DNA of 36,626 nt from an uncultured Chloroflexota bacterium. Lineage in GTDB: Bacteria > Chloroflexota > Anaerolineae > Anaerolineales > UBA4823. This document shows positions 1 to 8,253 of the stretch, one piece after another; the stretch's first letter is position 1, and each line of letters begins with the position of its first letter. The DNA lies in assembly GCA_903871905.1 (NCBI GenBank), contig CAIQIV010000345.1:1-36626 (forward strand). The letters run 5' to 3'. The notes beneath the pieces are model-generated. The model worked only from the letters and a program-made list of their open reading frames with translations. It ran no database searches and was not told the DNA's origin. Both the position numbers and the translations under genes were made by a program.

Positions 1-140
1 AGCGAAACACCATCCACCTCAAGCTCCTTGGCGCGCTTGAGAAAATCTTCCATGGTCATCTTTTTCGCCGGTGGCTGCTGATCGGGGTAGACCTCACCGA
101 AGAACCGATGGTAGCAGTAGCTATCAATCCCAACTTTCAT
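1..140 (-). CDS. Sugar phosphate isomerase/epimerase (TIM barrel), N-terminal fragment cut by window edge
   Basis: This gene is not in the ORF track because it runs off the left edge. Reading leftward from ATG at 140, the sequence begins MKVGIDSYCYHRFFGEVYP and continues to KRAKELEVDGVSL, open for 46 codons. A strong ribosome site (AGGAGG) lies just upstream of the ATG. The opening beta-strand and the 'A-KELEVDGVSL' helix-strand pattern are typical of the xylose-isomerase-like TIM-barrel family (IolE, IolH and sugar phosphate isomerase/epimerase enzymes). It diverges from the GntR gene and probably belongs to the same catabolic locus. The catalytic half is outside the window, so the substrate and exact family are unknown. 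Confidence 0.7.
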   Translation of the reverse strand, partial: MKVGIDSYCYHRFFGEVYPDQQPPAKKMTMEDFLKRAKELEVDGVS

Positions 141-297
141 ATCGTCCTCCTGAAGAATGTGATGGATTCAACTGATTTGGTTGCCAGGATTATTCCAGTA
201 GAATAACCTTTCCAGGGAAAATTTGCGAGAGCTGCCGGAACCGACCTGTGAGCCACAACCTGGAGTGAAACCAGGCCTGTCATTACAGGATAACATT

Positions 298-303
298 ATT
301 ATA
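298..303 (-). promoter_or_regulatory. Possible leftward -10 box for the isomerase gene
   Basis: On the minus strand a TATAAT hexamer is preceded 16 bases upstream by TTGTAT. This would give a leader of roughly 150 bases before the isomerase ATG. The -35 match is weak, so this is only a candidate. Confidence 0.4.
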
Positions 304-362
304 ATCTTGGAAGCGGAAAATACAAGTGGGTTAAGATTAAAAAAATCAAAAGTCAGGCTTTT

Positions 363-382
363 TTTGTCATAGGAATGACAAA
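363..382. promoter_or_regulatory. 8-4-8 inverted repeat, candidate operator
   Basis: TTTGTCATaggaATGACAAA is a perfect inverted repeat with 8-base arms and a 4-base spacer. It lies between the divergent genes and upstream of both candidate promoters. The symmetry suits a dimeric regulator such as the adjacent GntR protein, but no binding is shown by sequence alone. Confidence 0.5.
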
Positions 383-431
383 TCATGGGATATTCAAAGG
401 CGCCATTCCTCCCTGGCTGGCGAACGGCGTA

Positions 432-460
432 TTGACAGTTGCTGCAAAGCAACCTATAAT
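432..460 (+). promoter_or_regulatory. Consensus sigma70 promoter for the GntR regulator and sugar operon
   Basis: TTGACA (432-437) and TATAAT (455-460) are separated by exactly 17 bases, a full match to the housekeeping promoter consensus. The spacer contains the inverted repeat GTTGCTgcaaAGCAAC (438-453), with 6-base arms around 4 bases. A protein bound there would block RNA polymerase, consistent with autorepression by the GntR product. Confidence 0.85.
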
Positions 461-508
461 AAGTTGTAGTTACAGGATTACAAGAATACCTTCCGGTGCA
501 GGGAAATT

Positions 509-1300
509 ATGGAACAAAATTACCTGATCGATTTTGACAGCCATATTCCATACTATATCCAACTGATGGATATGCTCAAAGAGCAGATCCTGCAGAAAAA
601 ATGGGCGCCTGGGGAGCAGATCCCTGGAGAGAAAGAACTTTGCGAAATGTACGGTATTAGCCGTACCGTTGTGCGGCAGGCACTCCGAGAATTGGAGCTG
701 GACGGCATTATCACGCGCAGAAAGGGGAAGGGGACCTTTATCTCGGAGCCAAAAATCAGTGAAGGTTTGATCCAAAAGTTGACCGGATTTTACCAGGACA
801 TGGTTGAACGGGGGTTAAATCCTGTGACCAGAGTGCTGCACCAGAATGTGGTGTGTGCCAATGAAAAAGTGGCGCGTTTTCTCAATATTCAATCGGACAC
901 AGAGGTGATTGATATCCAACGCCTGCGGTACATAAATGATGAACCCATCCAGCTGGTTACATCTTATGTCCCTTACCACATCTATCCGCCCCTGGCGACC
1001 GTTGATTTAACCAACCGTTCTTTGTACGACTTTCTTGAAAAAGAAGGTGGAATATTTCTAACCAGTGGGCGTCGCTATATTGAAGCTGTGCTGGCAAATG
1101 GGACTGAGGCGGCATTATTAGGCATCGAGCGGGGTGCGCCATTATTGATGTTGGACAGCGTCAGTTATACTGAAGATAACCTGCCTGTGGAATATTATCA
1201 TGCCATCCACCGCGGTGATCGAACAAGATTTGAAGTGGACCTGGTGCGATCCCGTGAACCGATCCAAAAAGGTATCTCGACCTTCACCTCTTTCCCTTAG
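509..1300 (+). CDS. GntR-family (HutC/UTRA subfamily) transcriptional regulator
   Basis: The 263-residue protein has an N-terminal winged helix-turn-helix at about residues 10-75, with the family signature PGEQIPGEKELCEMYGISR followed by VRQALRELELDGII and the wing RRKGKGTFI. The rest, about 95-240, is a UTRA ligand-binding domain, recognised by paired phrases such as RLRYINDEP and the closing 'RFEVDLVRS'. HutC-type regulators usually bind a pathway sugar, sugar phosphate or similar metabolite and then leave the operator. It is the first gene of the rightward catabolic run, 46 bases before the first kinase, and sits directly behind the strong promoter with an internal inverted repeat. It is therefore the likely local repressor of the cluster. 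Effector unknown. Confidence 0.92.
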   Translation: MEQNYLIDFDSHIPYYIQLMDMLKEQILQKKWAPGEQIPGEKELCEMYGISRTVVRQALRELELDGIITRRKGKGTFISEPKISEGLIQKLTGFYQDMVERGLNPVTRVLHQNVVCANEKVARFLNIQSDTEVIDIQRLRYINDEPIQLVTSYVPYHIYPPLATVDLTNRSLYDFLEKEGGIFLTSGRRYIEAVLANGTEAALLGIERGAPLLMLDSVSYTEDNLPVEYYHAIHRGDRTRFEVDLVRSREPIQKGISTFTSFP

Positions 1301-1346
1301 GGGATCTTCATCTGTTGTTAAACAATAGGATATACCGGAGAACAAT

Positions 1347-2891
1347 ATGACAAAAAAGTACCTGATTGGTGTCGACCTGGGTACGAGTGGTACAAAAGCG
1401 GCGCTTTACCAGATCGATGGAGTAAAAATCGCTGAGGCAAGTGTTGAAGTGCCCATCTATTATCCTAAGCCGGGAGTTGTTGAGCAGGATTCGAAGGATT
1501 TCTACGAGACCGCCGCATTGACCGTCAGCCGCTGCATCCAACAAAGTAACGTGGTTCCCCAGGAGGTTACAGCGATTGCCTTTGATTCCCAAATGGCTGG
1601 AGTCGGGTTGATCGATGAAAGCTACCAGGCGGTGGGTCGCTTTGATTCCTGGCTGGATGTGCGCTGCAAACCATATATTGAGTGGATGGATAAAGAGGCA
1701 GGGGATCAAATTACGCAGTTGACCGGCTGCCCACCTACCTGTGACCATGGGCCGAAGATGCTGTGGTGGAAGCATGAGCACCCACAGGATTACAAGCGGA
1801 CGGCAAAATTTCTGATGCCAGCAGCCTACGTAGCGGGACGCATGGCGGGGTTAAAATCGGACCAGGCATTTATGGATTATACGTTTATTCATTTTTCTGG
1901 ATTTTCCGATGCCCGGCAAACCAGGTGGTCAAGGGAATTGTGTGCAAAATTCGATCTTGATCTGGATAAGCTTCCCCGAATTGTGGAACCCTGGGAGGTG
2001 GTGGGAGAAGTCACGGAACAATGCGCCAGGGATTTCAACTTGGCGCCGGGAATCCCTATTGCGGCGGGCGCCGGGGATACTGCTGCAAACGCTTTAGGGG
2101 CCGGGATCGTCAACCCTGGGATGATTTTCGATGTAGCAGGAACTGCGGCCGTTCTTGCCAGCTGTACTGATATGTTTGTTGCTGATACCAAGAACCGCGC
2201 CTTGTTGAACATGCGCTCTGTTATTCCTGGTCTTTGGAATCCTTTGGCGTACATTGCCGGGGGTGGATTGGCGCTGCGCTGGTTTCGCGACCAGTTTTAT
2301 AACGCCAGCCACGGGATACCCCAGCCTGTTGCGGATGGCCTGGATTTATATCCAGAAATGATTGAGCTGGCAGCCAGTGTGGAACCGGGTTCTGCGGGCC
2401 TGTTGTTCTCCCCCCACCTGGGCGGGCGAATTTGCCCCTCAACACCTGAGATGCGCGGCGCCTGGATTGGCGCCTCCTGGTCGCACACTCAGGCACATCT
2501 GATGCGGGCTCTCCTGGAGAGTATTGCCTTGGAATATGCATATTATTTAAGAATTCTGCGCGAATTACTGCCGTCCCTGGAATTGGTCCAGGCACGCGGG
2601 GCCGGAGGCGGTGCACGCAGCCCAATCTGGAACCAGATTAAGGCTGATATCCTGGATGTGCCCTATCAGCGTTTGAAGGGCAATGAATTTGGTACGTGGG
2701 GCGCGGCGATGATCGCTGGAAAAGCCGCCGGGGTCATTAATGATCTTGCTGCCCACGCGGCTCACACGGTTTTCACAGAAGGTGAACCAGCTTTACCCAA
2801 CCTGGAGAATCGGAAGATTTACCAACCACTGGTGGAAAAATATATCCGGATGCAGCAGACGCTGGCTACATTCTTTACAAGCAATGTTTGA
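1347..2891 (+). CDS. FGGY-family carbohydrate kinase (xylulokinase-like)
   Basis: The 514-residue length is normal for the family. The N-terminus has the phosphate-1 loop IGVDLGTSGTKAALY. The C-terminal ATPase lobe has AAGAGDTAANALGAG, whose Asp is the catalytic base position, and ARGAGGGARSPIWNQIKADIL, the usual adenosine-binding region of xylulokinases. FGGY kinases phosphorylate ketoses, polyols or related compounds with ATP. The gene follows the regulator and precedes a Gfo/Idh dehydrogenase by 31 bases, so it is probably the entry or an early phosphorylation step. Substrate cannot be assigned; specificity in this family varies too widely. A second, divergent FGGY kinase occurs later in the same operon. 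Confidence 0.9.
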   Translation: MTKKYLIGVDLGTSGTKAALYQIDGVKIAEASVEVPIYYPKPGVVEQDSKDFYETAALTVSRCIQQSNVVPQEVTAIAFDSQMAGVGLIDESYQAVGRFDSWLDVRCKPYIEWMDKEAGDQITQLTGCPPTCDHGPKMLWWKHEHPQDYKRTAKFLMPAAYVAGRMAGLKSDQAFMDYTFIHFSGFSDARQTRWSRELCAKFDLDLDKLPRIVEPWEVVGEVTEQCARDFNLAPGIPIAAGAGDTAANALGAGIVNPGMIFDVAGTAAVLASCTDMFVADTKNRALLNMRSVIPGLWNPLAYIAGGGLALRWFRDQFYNASHGIPQPVADGLDLYPEMIELAASVEPGSAGLLFSPHLGGRICPSTPEMRGAWIGASWSHTQAHLMRALLESIALEYAYYLRILRELLPSLELVQARGAGGGARSPIWNQIKADILDVPYQRLKGNEFGTWGAAMIAGKAAGVINDLAAHAAHTVFTEGEPALPNLENRKIYQPLVEKYIRMQQTLATFFTSNV

Positions 2892-2922
2892 TTGCTGATT
2901 ATTTTGAGCTAAGGATCTAGAA

Positions 2923-3960
2923 GTGAAAAACCAAATTCGTTTATGTATGATTGGTGCGGGAAGGGTTGGAAGAAACCATTCTCAGGCAATTACCCGCCAT
3001 GTACCGGCTGCCAGGATTGTTGCCCTGGTTGATCCAATGGAGGCGGTCAGAGAAGAAACAGCCGCTGATTTTGGCATTGACCTGCAGTTTGACAACCTGG
3101 AAATGGCGTTGGATAAATCCGATTTTGATGCAGTGGTGATCACCACCCCTACTCCTACCCATCTGCCTTTGACTGCCCTGGCTGCAGAGCATGGGAAGCA
3201 TGTCTTTCTTGAAAAACCAATGGCGCTCAATATTGAGGAGTGTGACAAGATTTTGGCGGTTGTGGAGAAAAACAAGGTCTTGCTACAACTGGGTTTCATG
3301 CGTCGTTTTGATCCCGAATTCGTGGCGGCTGCGGCGCGCATCGAGGCAGGGGAGATCGGCGAGCCAATGATGATCAAATCCAATACCCACGGCCCTGGTC
3401 TGCCTCCAGCATGGGCGCGCGATCTGCGCAGCTCGAATGGCATGTTGGCTGAAGTAAACAGCCATGATTGGGATACCGTGCGCTGGTTGATGAGCTCGAA
3501 TTATGAACGTGTCTATACCGAGGTGGCAAATTTCAAAGGCGCGGCGAACAATGTGGATACCCCCAATTTTTATGATAATGCCCTGGTCAACATCAAGATG
3601 GAAAATGGAGGTTTGGGGCTGATCTCGGGGGTATGCCCTTGCGGTTATGGATACGATGCCCGCGTGGAGATTATTGGAGAGAAAGGGATCATGCAAATCG
3701 GTGAGCTCAAGGGGCAGGCAGTGGTGGTGTGCACTAACAGGGATCAAGGTTTGATCACTCCGGTGATGCGTACCTGGCCACAGCGCTTTGCCTGGGGATA
3801 TATCTACGAATTGGAGCATTTTGCACACTGCCTCCAAACGGAGATCCCTCCCCGAGTAGGGGGTATAGAGGGTCGTTGGGCAGTAGCTGGGGTGTTGGCT
3901 GGAACCAGGTCCTTCCTGGAGCAGCGTCCTGTTCACTTGTCAGAGATACTTGGAAAATAA
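2923..3960 (+). CDS. Gfo/Idh/MocA-family NAD(P)-dependent oxidoreductase (inositol 2-dehydrogenase-like)
   Basis: The start is GTG, with AAGGA seven bases upstream. The 345-residue protein begins with a Rossmann fold (CMIGAGRVGRNHSQ), carries the family hallmark EKPMALN at about residue 98, and has the second-domain phrase 'GFMRRFDPEF' seen in myo-inositol 2-dehydrogenases (IolG). The 'EVNSHDWDTVRWLM' stretch matches the region that holds the catalytic Asp-x-x-x-His motif in IolG, although here the order is HDWDTVRW. The enzyme oxidises a hydroxyl on a sugar, cyclitol or derivative. It lies between a kinase and a Zn-dependent dehydrogenase, 15 bases from the latter. Substrate unknown. Confidence 0.9.
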   Translation: MKNQIRLCMIGAGRVGRNHSQAITRHVPAARIVALVDPMEAVREETAADFGIDLQFDNLEMALDKSDFDAVVITTPTPTHLPLTALAAEHGKHVFLEKPMALNIEECDKILAVVEKNKVLLQLGFMRRFDPEFVAAAARIEAGEIGEPMMIKSNTHGPGLPPAWARDLRSSNGMLAEVNSHDWDTVRWLMSSNYERVYTEVANFKGAANNVDTPNFYDNALVNIKMENGGLGLISGVCPCGYGYDARVEIIGEKGIMQIGELKGQAVVVCTNRDQGLITPVMRTWPQRFAWGYIYELEHFAHCLQTEIPPRVGGIEGRWAVAGVLAGTRSFLEQRPVHLSEILGK

Positions 3961-3975
3961 GAGACAATTGGAGAG

Positions 3976-5022
3976 ATGATGTTAGCAGCTGTCTATCATG
4001 GACCTGGCGATTTGAGAGTGGAAGATGTCCCTGTTCCGCAAGTGGTTGCTGGGGAGTTGTTGGTTAAAGTCCTGAGTGCCAGTATCTGTGGCACGGATTT
4101 GCGCATTTTTCATGGAAACCACCGTATGTTCCCCCCTGGCACGGTGCGCATACCTGGTCATGAGGTGGTTGGGACGATTGCTGATATTGGGGAAGGATTA
4201 GAAGGATTCATCATCGGCCAGCGCGTCTTCATCGCTCCGAATATGGGTTGTGGGCATTGCCCACAGTGTGTGAGCGGGAAAAACAACCTATGCGTCGATT
4301 ACGACGCGGTGGGCGTTACCATAGACGGTGGTTTTGCAGAATACGTGCGCGTGCCAGCCAGGTCTGTGCAACAGGGGAATGTGATCCAGGTCAGCGAAGA
4401 CGTGGATCCGGCAGTGGTAGCCCTGCTGGAGCCTTTTGCCTGTGTGCTGCGGGGTCAAAATGCCTTGAGAATGCAGCCTGGAGAGACGGTCCTGGTAATT
4501 GGCGCAGGGCCAATCGGGATTATGCACATTAAACTGGCCAAGGCTCGCGGGTCAGGCAGGGTGATCGTCAGCGAACCGATGAAAGAACGGGCGCTCCAGG
4601 CGCTGCAGGCGGGTGCAGACCGAGCGGTCAATCCACAGGAAGAGGATTTGCAGGAAGTGCTCAAAGCAGAAAGCCATGGACAGGGTGCGGATGTCATAAT
4701 TGTTGCTGCCCCGGCTCATACCGCGCAAGAAAGCGCTTTGAGACTGGCAGCCATTGGCGGCCGGATCAATTTCTTTGGCGGTTTACCAAAGGATAAACCA
4801 ACTATCCAGCTTGACTCTAATTTGGTGCATTATAAAGAATTGGTTATCACTGGAACAACTGCCTGCAGCACGGACGACTGCTGGCAGGCAACCCGCTTGG
4901 TGAACTTGGGGCTGATTGATCTGAGCGACCTGGTAAGTCAAAGGTTCCCGTTGCGAGAAGCCGCAGCAGCCTTTACTGCAGCAGAAGACCGAAGGTCACT
5001 CAAGATAGTTCTGGAACCATAG
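3976..5022 (+). CDS. Zinc-dependent medium-chain alcohol/polyol dehydrogenase (sorbitol dehydrogenase-like)
   Basis: This 348-residue protein is a standard zinc MDR enzyme. Catalytic zinc ligands are visible in SICGTDLRIFHG (Cys) and PGHEVVG (His-Glu). The structural zinc lobe is GCGHCPQCVSGKNNLC, with four cysteines. The cofactor domain has VLVIGAGPIGIMH. The family oxidises secondary alcohols of polyols or sugars to ketones with NAD(P). ATGATG gives two possible starts; the first is used, behind GGAGAG. It is nearly contiguous with the lactonase-type gene downstream (2 bases), which suggests translational coupling. A second enzyme of the same family ends the operon. Confidence 0.92.
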   Translation: MMLAAVYHGPGDLRVEDVPVPQVVAGELLVKVLSASICGTDLRIFHGNHRMFPPGTVRIPGHEVVGTIADIGEGLEGFIIGQRVFIAPNMGCGHCPQCVSGKNNLCVDYDAVGVTIDGGFAEYVRVPARSVQQGNVIQVSEDVDPAVVALLEPFACVLRGQNALRMQPGETVLVIGAGPIGIMHIKLAKARGSGRVIVSEPMKERALQALQAGADRAVNPQEEDLQEVLKAESHGQGADVIIVAAPAHTAQESALRLAAIGGRINFFGGLPKDKPTIQLDSNLVHYKELVITGTTACSTDDCWQATRLVNLGLIDLSDLVSQRFPLREAAAAFTAAEDRRSLKIVLEP

Positions 5023-5024
5023 CA

Positions 5025-5987
5025 ATGACCGGCACTCCCTCGATTCCTGTGAAGATACCCCGGCAGGTCCAATCTGTATTGGGTGAGAGGTCTTATGATT
5101 CGCTGGGTATCACAGATGCTCACAATCATGTGTGGATTGAGCAGGTTCCAGGTGCTGATCCGGCGGCGCCTGTCTTAGATCATTTCGATAATATTCTAGA
5201 AGAGCTGCAAGCCTATCGAGCGGAAGGGGGGGGGAGCCTATTGGATTGCCAGCCGGCTGGATGTGGAAGAAACGGCAGGATTTTAGCTCAGCTTTCCAAA
5301 AAATCGATGGTAAATATCATTGCTTGTACGGGTTTTCACCGAAGAAAGTATTATCCACCGGATTTCTGGCTGTTTTCAGCTAGTCCCTCCAGGGTGGCTG
5401 AGTTTATTTTAAGCGAACTCAATACGGCGTTGGAAGAGACGAAGGACGAACCTCAACCGGTGCGTGCTGGGTTCATTAAGGTAGCTCTGGAAAGCAGCTG
5501 GGATGCATCGTCAGGTATATTGCTGGAAGGGGCGGCTGATGCTGCCCGCCAGGCTAAGACGCTGGTTGAGATTCACACCGAAAAGGGGGAGCTGGCAGAG
5601 AAAGCCGTCATCTATTTTGATGAGCATGGTGTTGACCCTGCCAAGTTGGTCCTTTGTCACATGGACAAACGGCCAGATATCTGCCTGCACAAGGAGTTGG
5701 CGCGTTTTGGGGTCCTGTTAGAGTATGATACCTTCTACAGGCCGAAGTATGAACCAGAAGCGAACCTGTGGCCATTGATTGAGAAGATGACTGGGGAAGG
5801 GTTCAGCGATCATGTTGTATTGGCTACAGATATGGCTGAATATGCCATGTACAGTACCTATAGTAAAGGCCCTGGACTGGCCAGCCTGCCCACTAAGATT
5901 AAAATGAGATTAACCGACATGGGAATCTCAGAAAATTCAATCCAGCAGATGCTGGGCGGTAATATTGCCAGGTGCCTGGCTGGATAA
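5025..5987 (+). CDS. Phosphotriesterase-family metal hydrolase, probable sugar (phosphate) lactonase
   Basis: The 320-residue protein has the full set of PTE-family metal ligands in order: H-x-H in DAHNHVW near residue 33, the bridging Lys in GFIKVAL near 150, His in EIHTEKG, His in LCHMDKRPD and Asp in LATDMAEY. Members of this family near sugar genes hydrolyse sugar or phosphosugar lactones rather than organophosphates. The position directly after a dehydrogenase fits hydrolysis of a lactone made by oxidation at C1. The specific lactone is unknown. The ORF contains a run of eight G in 'gcggaagggggggggagc', where a sequencing slip could matter, but the frame stays open across it. Confidence 0.82.
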   Translation: MTGTPSIPVKIPRQVQSVLGERSYDSLGITDAHNHVWIEQVPGADPAAPVLDHFDNILEELQAYRAEGGGSLLDCQPAGCGRNGRILAQLSKKSMVNIIACTGFHRRKYYPPDFWLFSASPSRVAEFILSELNTALEETKDEPQPVRAGFIKVALESSWDASSGILLEGAADAARQAKTLVEIHTEKGELAEKAVIYFDEHGVDPAKLVLCHMDKRPDICLHKELARFGVLLEYDTFYRPKYEPEANLWPLIEKMTGEGFSDHVVLATDMAEYAMYSTYSKGPGLASLPTKIKMRLTDMGISENSIQQMLGGNIARCLAG

Positions 5988-6009
5988 AACTATTTGCAAG
6001 GAGATTATG

Positions 6010-6588
6010 ATGTCCAATTTACCCTTTACTTTCGATATCCCTATTCCGGGTGGAGTTCCCACAAGAGTGGATAAACATGTTCAGCGGCGGTTATCTGCGC
6101 TGAAAGGGCAGTTCCTGGACCAGACTGCTTATGAGAAAAAGCTGGCTGAAGAAGACAGCCTGGTTTATGAAGTCTATGAGATCCACCGCCCTGAAATTGA
6201 AGGCGAACTGTTGATGGGTGTTTCTTTTATTCACCCCGGTAAGGTGGGGCAGGAATTTTACATGACCAAAGGTCATTTTCATACCGTGCTGGAGACGGCT
6301 GAGGTGTACTACATCCTTCAGGGGGAAGGTTTCATGGTCATGGAAACGCCGGAGGGAGAGACATCCGTGGAGCCCCTATCACCGGGGCGCATCCTGTTTG
6401 TTCCGCCGCGGTGGGCACATCGATCCGTGTGTACCTCACGGCAAAAGGACCTGGTTTTCTTTTTCGTTTATCCTGGGAATGCCGGGCATGATTATGGAAC
6501 GATTGAACAATTCGGTTTTCGCAAACTGGTGCTGGAGGGGGAAGGTGGCATTGAGATTGTGGATAACCCGCGCTACCAGGGACGATAA
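6010..6588 (+). CDS. Cupin-type glucose-6-phosphate isomerase (archaeal-type PGI family)
   Basis: The ORF track starts at 5965, but that overlaps the previous gene. AAGGAG at 5998-6003 points to the second ATG of an ATGATG pair, at 6010, giving 192 residues, the usual length. The cupin metal site is clear: KGHFHTVLETAEVYY and VPPRWAHRSV. The C-terminal signature AGHDYGTIEQFGF and the ending 'VDNPRY' closely resemble archaeal PGI such as that of Pyrococcus. These enzymes interconvert glucose 6-phosphate and fructose 6-phosphate or a similar aldose/ketose phosphate pair. A cytosolic isomerase in a dedicated operon suggests a pathway isomerisation of a phosphorylated aldose or ketose rather than core glycolysis, but this is inferred. 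Confidence 0.88.
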   Translation: MSNLPFTFDIPIPGGVPTRVDKHVQRRLSALKGQFLDQTAYEKKLAEEDSLVYEVYEIHRPEIEGELLMGVSFIHPGKVGQEFYMTKGHFHTVLETAEVYYILQGEGFMVMETPEGETSVEPLSPGRILFVPPRWAHRSVCTSRQKDLVFFFVYPGNAGHDYGTIEQFGFRKLVLEGEGGIEIVDNPRYQGR

Positions 6589-6596
6589 AAGTCATT

Positions 6597-7562
6597 ATGG
6601 ATCTCAAGCGAGCACATTTACTGGTTACCCCCACCTCGTATGGCAAGAACGATCCCCGGCTGAAGACACAGTTGGAAGAAAAGGTGGAGACGGTTGCTTA
6701 CAACCCAACGGGGAAACCTTTGTCGTCTAATGATGTTGCGGCGCTGCTGCCGGGTGTGGATGGCTATATTGCCGGGTTAGATGTGATTGACCGGGCTGCA
6801 TTGGAGAGCGCCGACAGGCTCAAAGTGATCGCCAGGTATGGCGTCGGAGTAGACAATGTAGACCTGGAATCTGCTAAAGAAAAAGGGATTATCGTCACCA
6901 ATACTCCTGGGGCGAACTCGGTATCTGTGGCAGAACTGGCGTTGGGGTTGATGCTTGCCCTGGCCAGGCAGATCCCTGAAGCCGTCCACAGCGTCCAACA
7001 AGGAAAATGGCCGCGATATTCCGGAGTTTCCCTGGAAGGAAAAACCGTTGGGATCCTGGGGCTGGGCGCGATCGGTAAACAACTGGCACGCCGCCTGGCA
7101 GGTTTTGACTGCCAAATTCTGGCATATGATCCCTTTGCTGATGAATCTTTTGCCAGGGAGCGAAACATTGAATTAGCCTCGATGGACGAGGTAATTGCCC
7201 GATCAGATTTCCTCAGCCTTCATCTGCCTCTGTTACCCGAAACCCGCGGCCTGGTCAGTCAGGAATTCCTGGCAAAAATGAAAAAAGGCTCCTTCCTGAT
7301 CAATACTTCGAGGGGTGAAGTGGTTGATGAAGAAGCGCTACAGCGCGCCCTGGGAAGCGGCTACCTGCGTGGGGCTGGCCTGGATGCTTTTACGGTTGAG
7401 CCGCCCGATCCAGCCAACCCACTCTTGCACATGCCTCAAGTGATCGCAACCCCTCACCTGGGGGCACAGACTGATGGCGCCACCAGCAACATGGGGTGGT
7501 TTGCGATGGCAGACTGCCTGGCGGTTCTGGACGGCGAGGAACCAAAATACCGGGTGGCATAA
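6597..7562 (+). CDS. D-isomer-specific 2-hydroxyacid dehydrogenase (phosphoglycerate dehydrogenase-like)
   Basis: The 321-residue protein has the NAD-binding motif GILGLGAIGKQLARR and the three catalytic residues in order: Arg in NTSRGEVVDE, Glu in DAFTVEPP and His in ATPHLGAQT. It has no C-terminal ACT domain, so it is unlikely to be the regulated biosynthetic SerA. In a sugar-acid pathway it could reduce or oxidise a 2-hydroxy/2-keto acid such as a glycerate- or erythronate-type intermediate. It starts 8 bases after the cupin isomerase stop with no strong ribosome site of its own, suggesting coupling. Related enzymes include glyoxylate/hydroxypyruvate reductases. Confidence 0.9.
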   Translation: MDLKRAHLLVTPTSYGKNDPRLKTQLEEKVETVAYNPTGKPLSSNDVAALLPGVDGYIAGLDVIDRAALESADRLKVIARYGVGVDNVDLESAKEKGIIVTNTPGANSVSVAELALGLMLALARQIPEAVHSVQQGKWPRYSGVSLEGKTVGILGLGAIGKQLARRLAGFDCQILAYDPFADESFARERNIELASMDEVIARSDFLSLHLPLLPETRGLVSQEFLAKMKKGSFLINTSRGEVVDEEALQRALGSGYLRGAGLDAFTVEPPDPANPLLHMPQVIATPHLGAQTDGATSNMGWFAMADCLAVLDGEEPKYRVA

Positions 7563-7584
7563 CAACTGATCAAAGGAGTTGAAT

Positions 7585-8229
7585 ATGAACAAAATGAATG
7601 TTTTGGATAAGGTCAAAGAGCTGGGTCTCCTGGCTGTAATCCGTGGCCCATCGGCTGAACTGACAGTGAAAATGGTGGATGCTCTGGTCCATGGCGGTGT
7701 GATGGGAATTGAGATCACTTACAGCACACCGAATGCTGAAGATGTGGTACGAACCGTTGCTGCGAAACATGGTGAGAATATTGTGTTGGGCATGGGTACG
7801 CTGACCAAACCCGAGCAGGCGACCAGCGCAAAGGCGGCCGGGGCTAATTTCCTGGTCAGCCCGATCTGTGAGCCAAATCTGGTTCGGGCGATGGTTGCCA
7901 CGGATTTGCTCATCATGGCTGGTGCAATGACGCCTACCGAGGTATTCCAGGCTTACAGCCTTGGCGCCGATGTGGTAAAAATCTTTCCCGGCTCGTTGGG
8001 TGGACCTTCTTACGTTAAAGCCTTGAAAGGACCGTTCCCCTACATCCCGATGATGCCAACCGGTGGGGTGAACACAAGCAACGTGGCGGACTGGTTTAAG
8101 GCAGGGGTAGTTGCTGTGGGAGCCGGCAGCGAGTTATGCCCGCCTGATCTGGCTAAAGCGGGAAAATTTGATGAAATCACAAAAAAGGCAGCTGAGTTTG
8201 TTGGGGTTATTCAGACTTCCAGGTCTTAA
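7585..8229 (+). CDS. KDPG/KHG-type class I aldolase
   Basis: The ORF track begins at a TTG (7579), but AAAGGAG at 7572-7578 fits the ATG at 7585, giving 214 residues. Typical motifs are LLAVIRG near the start, GIEITYSTPNAED, GMGTLTKPEQA, the strand before the Schiff-base lysine region GADVVKIFPGSLGG and MPTGGVNTSNVADWFKAG. The lysine in VVKIFP is the imine-forming residue. The family cleaves 2-keto-3-deoxy-6-phosphogluconate, or 2-keto-4-hydroxyglutarate, into pyruvate and an aldehyde. In this operon it likely performs the pyruvate-forming split of a 2-keto-3-deoxy acid. Its partner dehydratase is not visible in the window. Confidence 0.92.
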   Translation: MNKMNVLDKVKELGLLAVIRGPSAELTVKMVDALVHGGVMGIEITYSTPNAEDVVRTVAAKHGENIVLGMGTLTKPEQATSAKAAGANFLVSPICEPNLVRAMVATDLLIMAGAMTPTEVFQAYSLGADVVKIFPGSLGGPSYVKALKGPFPYIPMMPTGGVNTSNVADWFKAGVVAVGAGSELCPPDLAKAGKFDEITKKAAEFVGVIQTSRS

Positions 8230-8253
8230 CTGCAAGGAAGTTGAGGAGAGAAT

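Larger units (their letters stand above)
141..508. other. Divergent intergenic region between isomerase and gntR-type regulator
   Basis: These 368 bases hold no convincing gene. The 94-codon minus-strand ORF here has no family resemblance and covers promoter elements. The region contains a near-perfect rightward promoter, a possible leftward -10 element and two inverted repeats with a 4-base spacer, each listed separately. It is probably the control region for both divergent transcripts. Confidence 0.7.

Noticed and set aside
168-452. 94-residue minus-strand ORF in the divergent region
   Set aside because: Covers the promoter and both inverted repeats, has no recognisable features and no good ribosome site.
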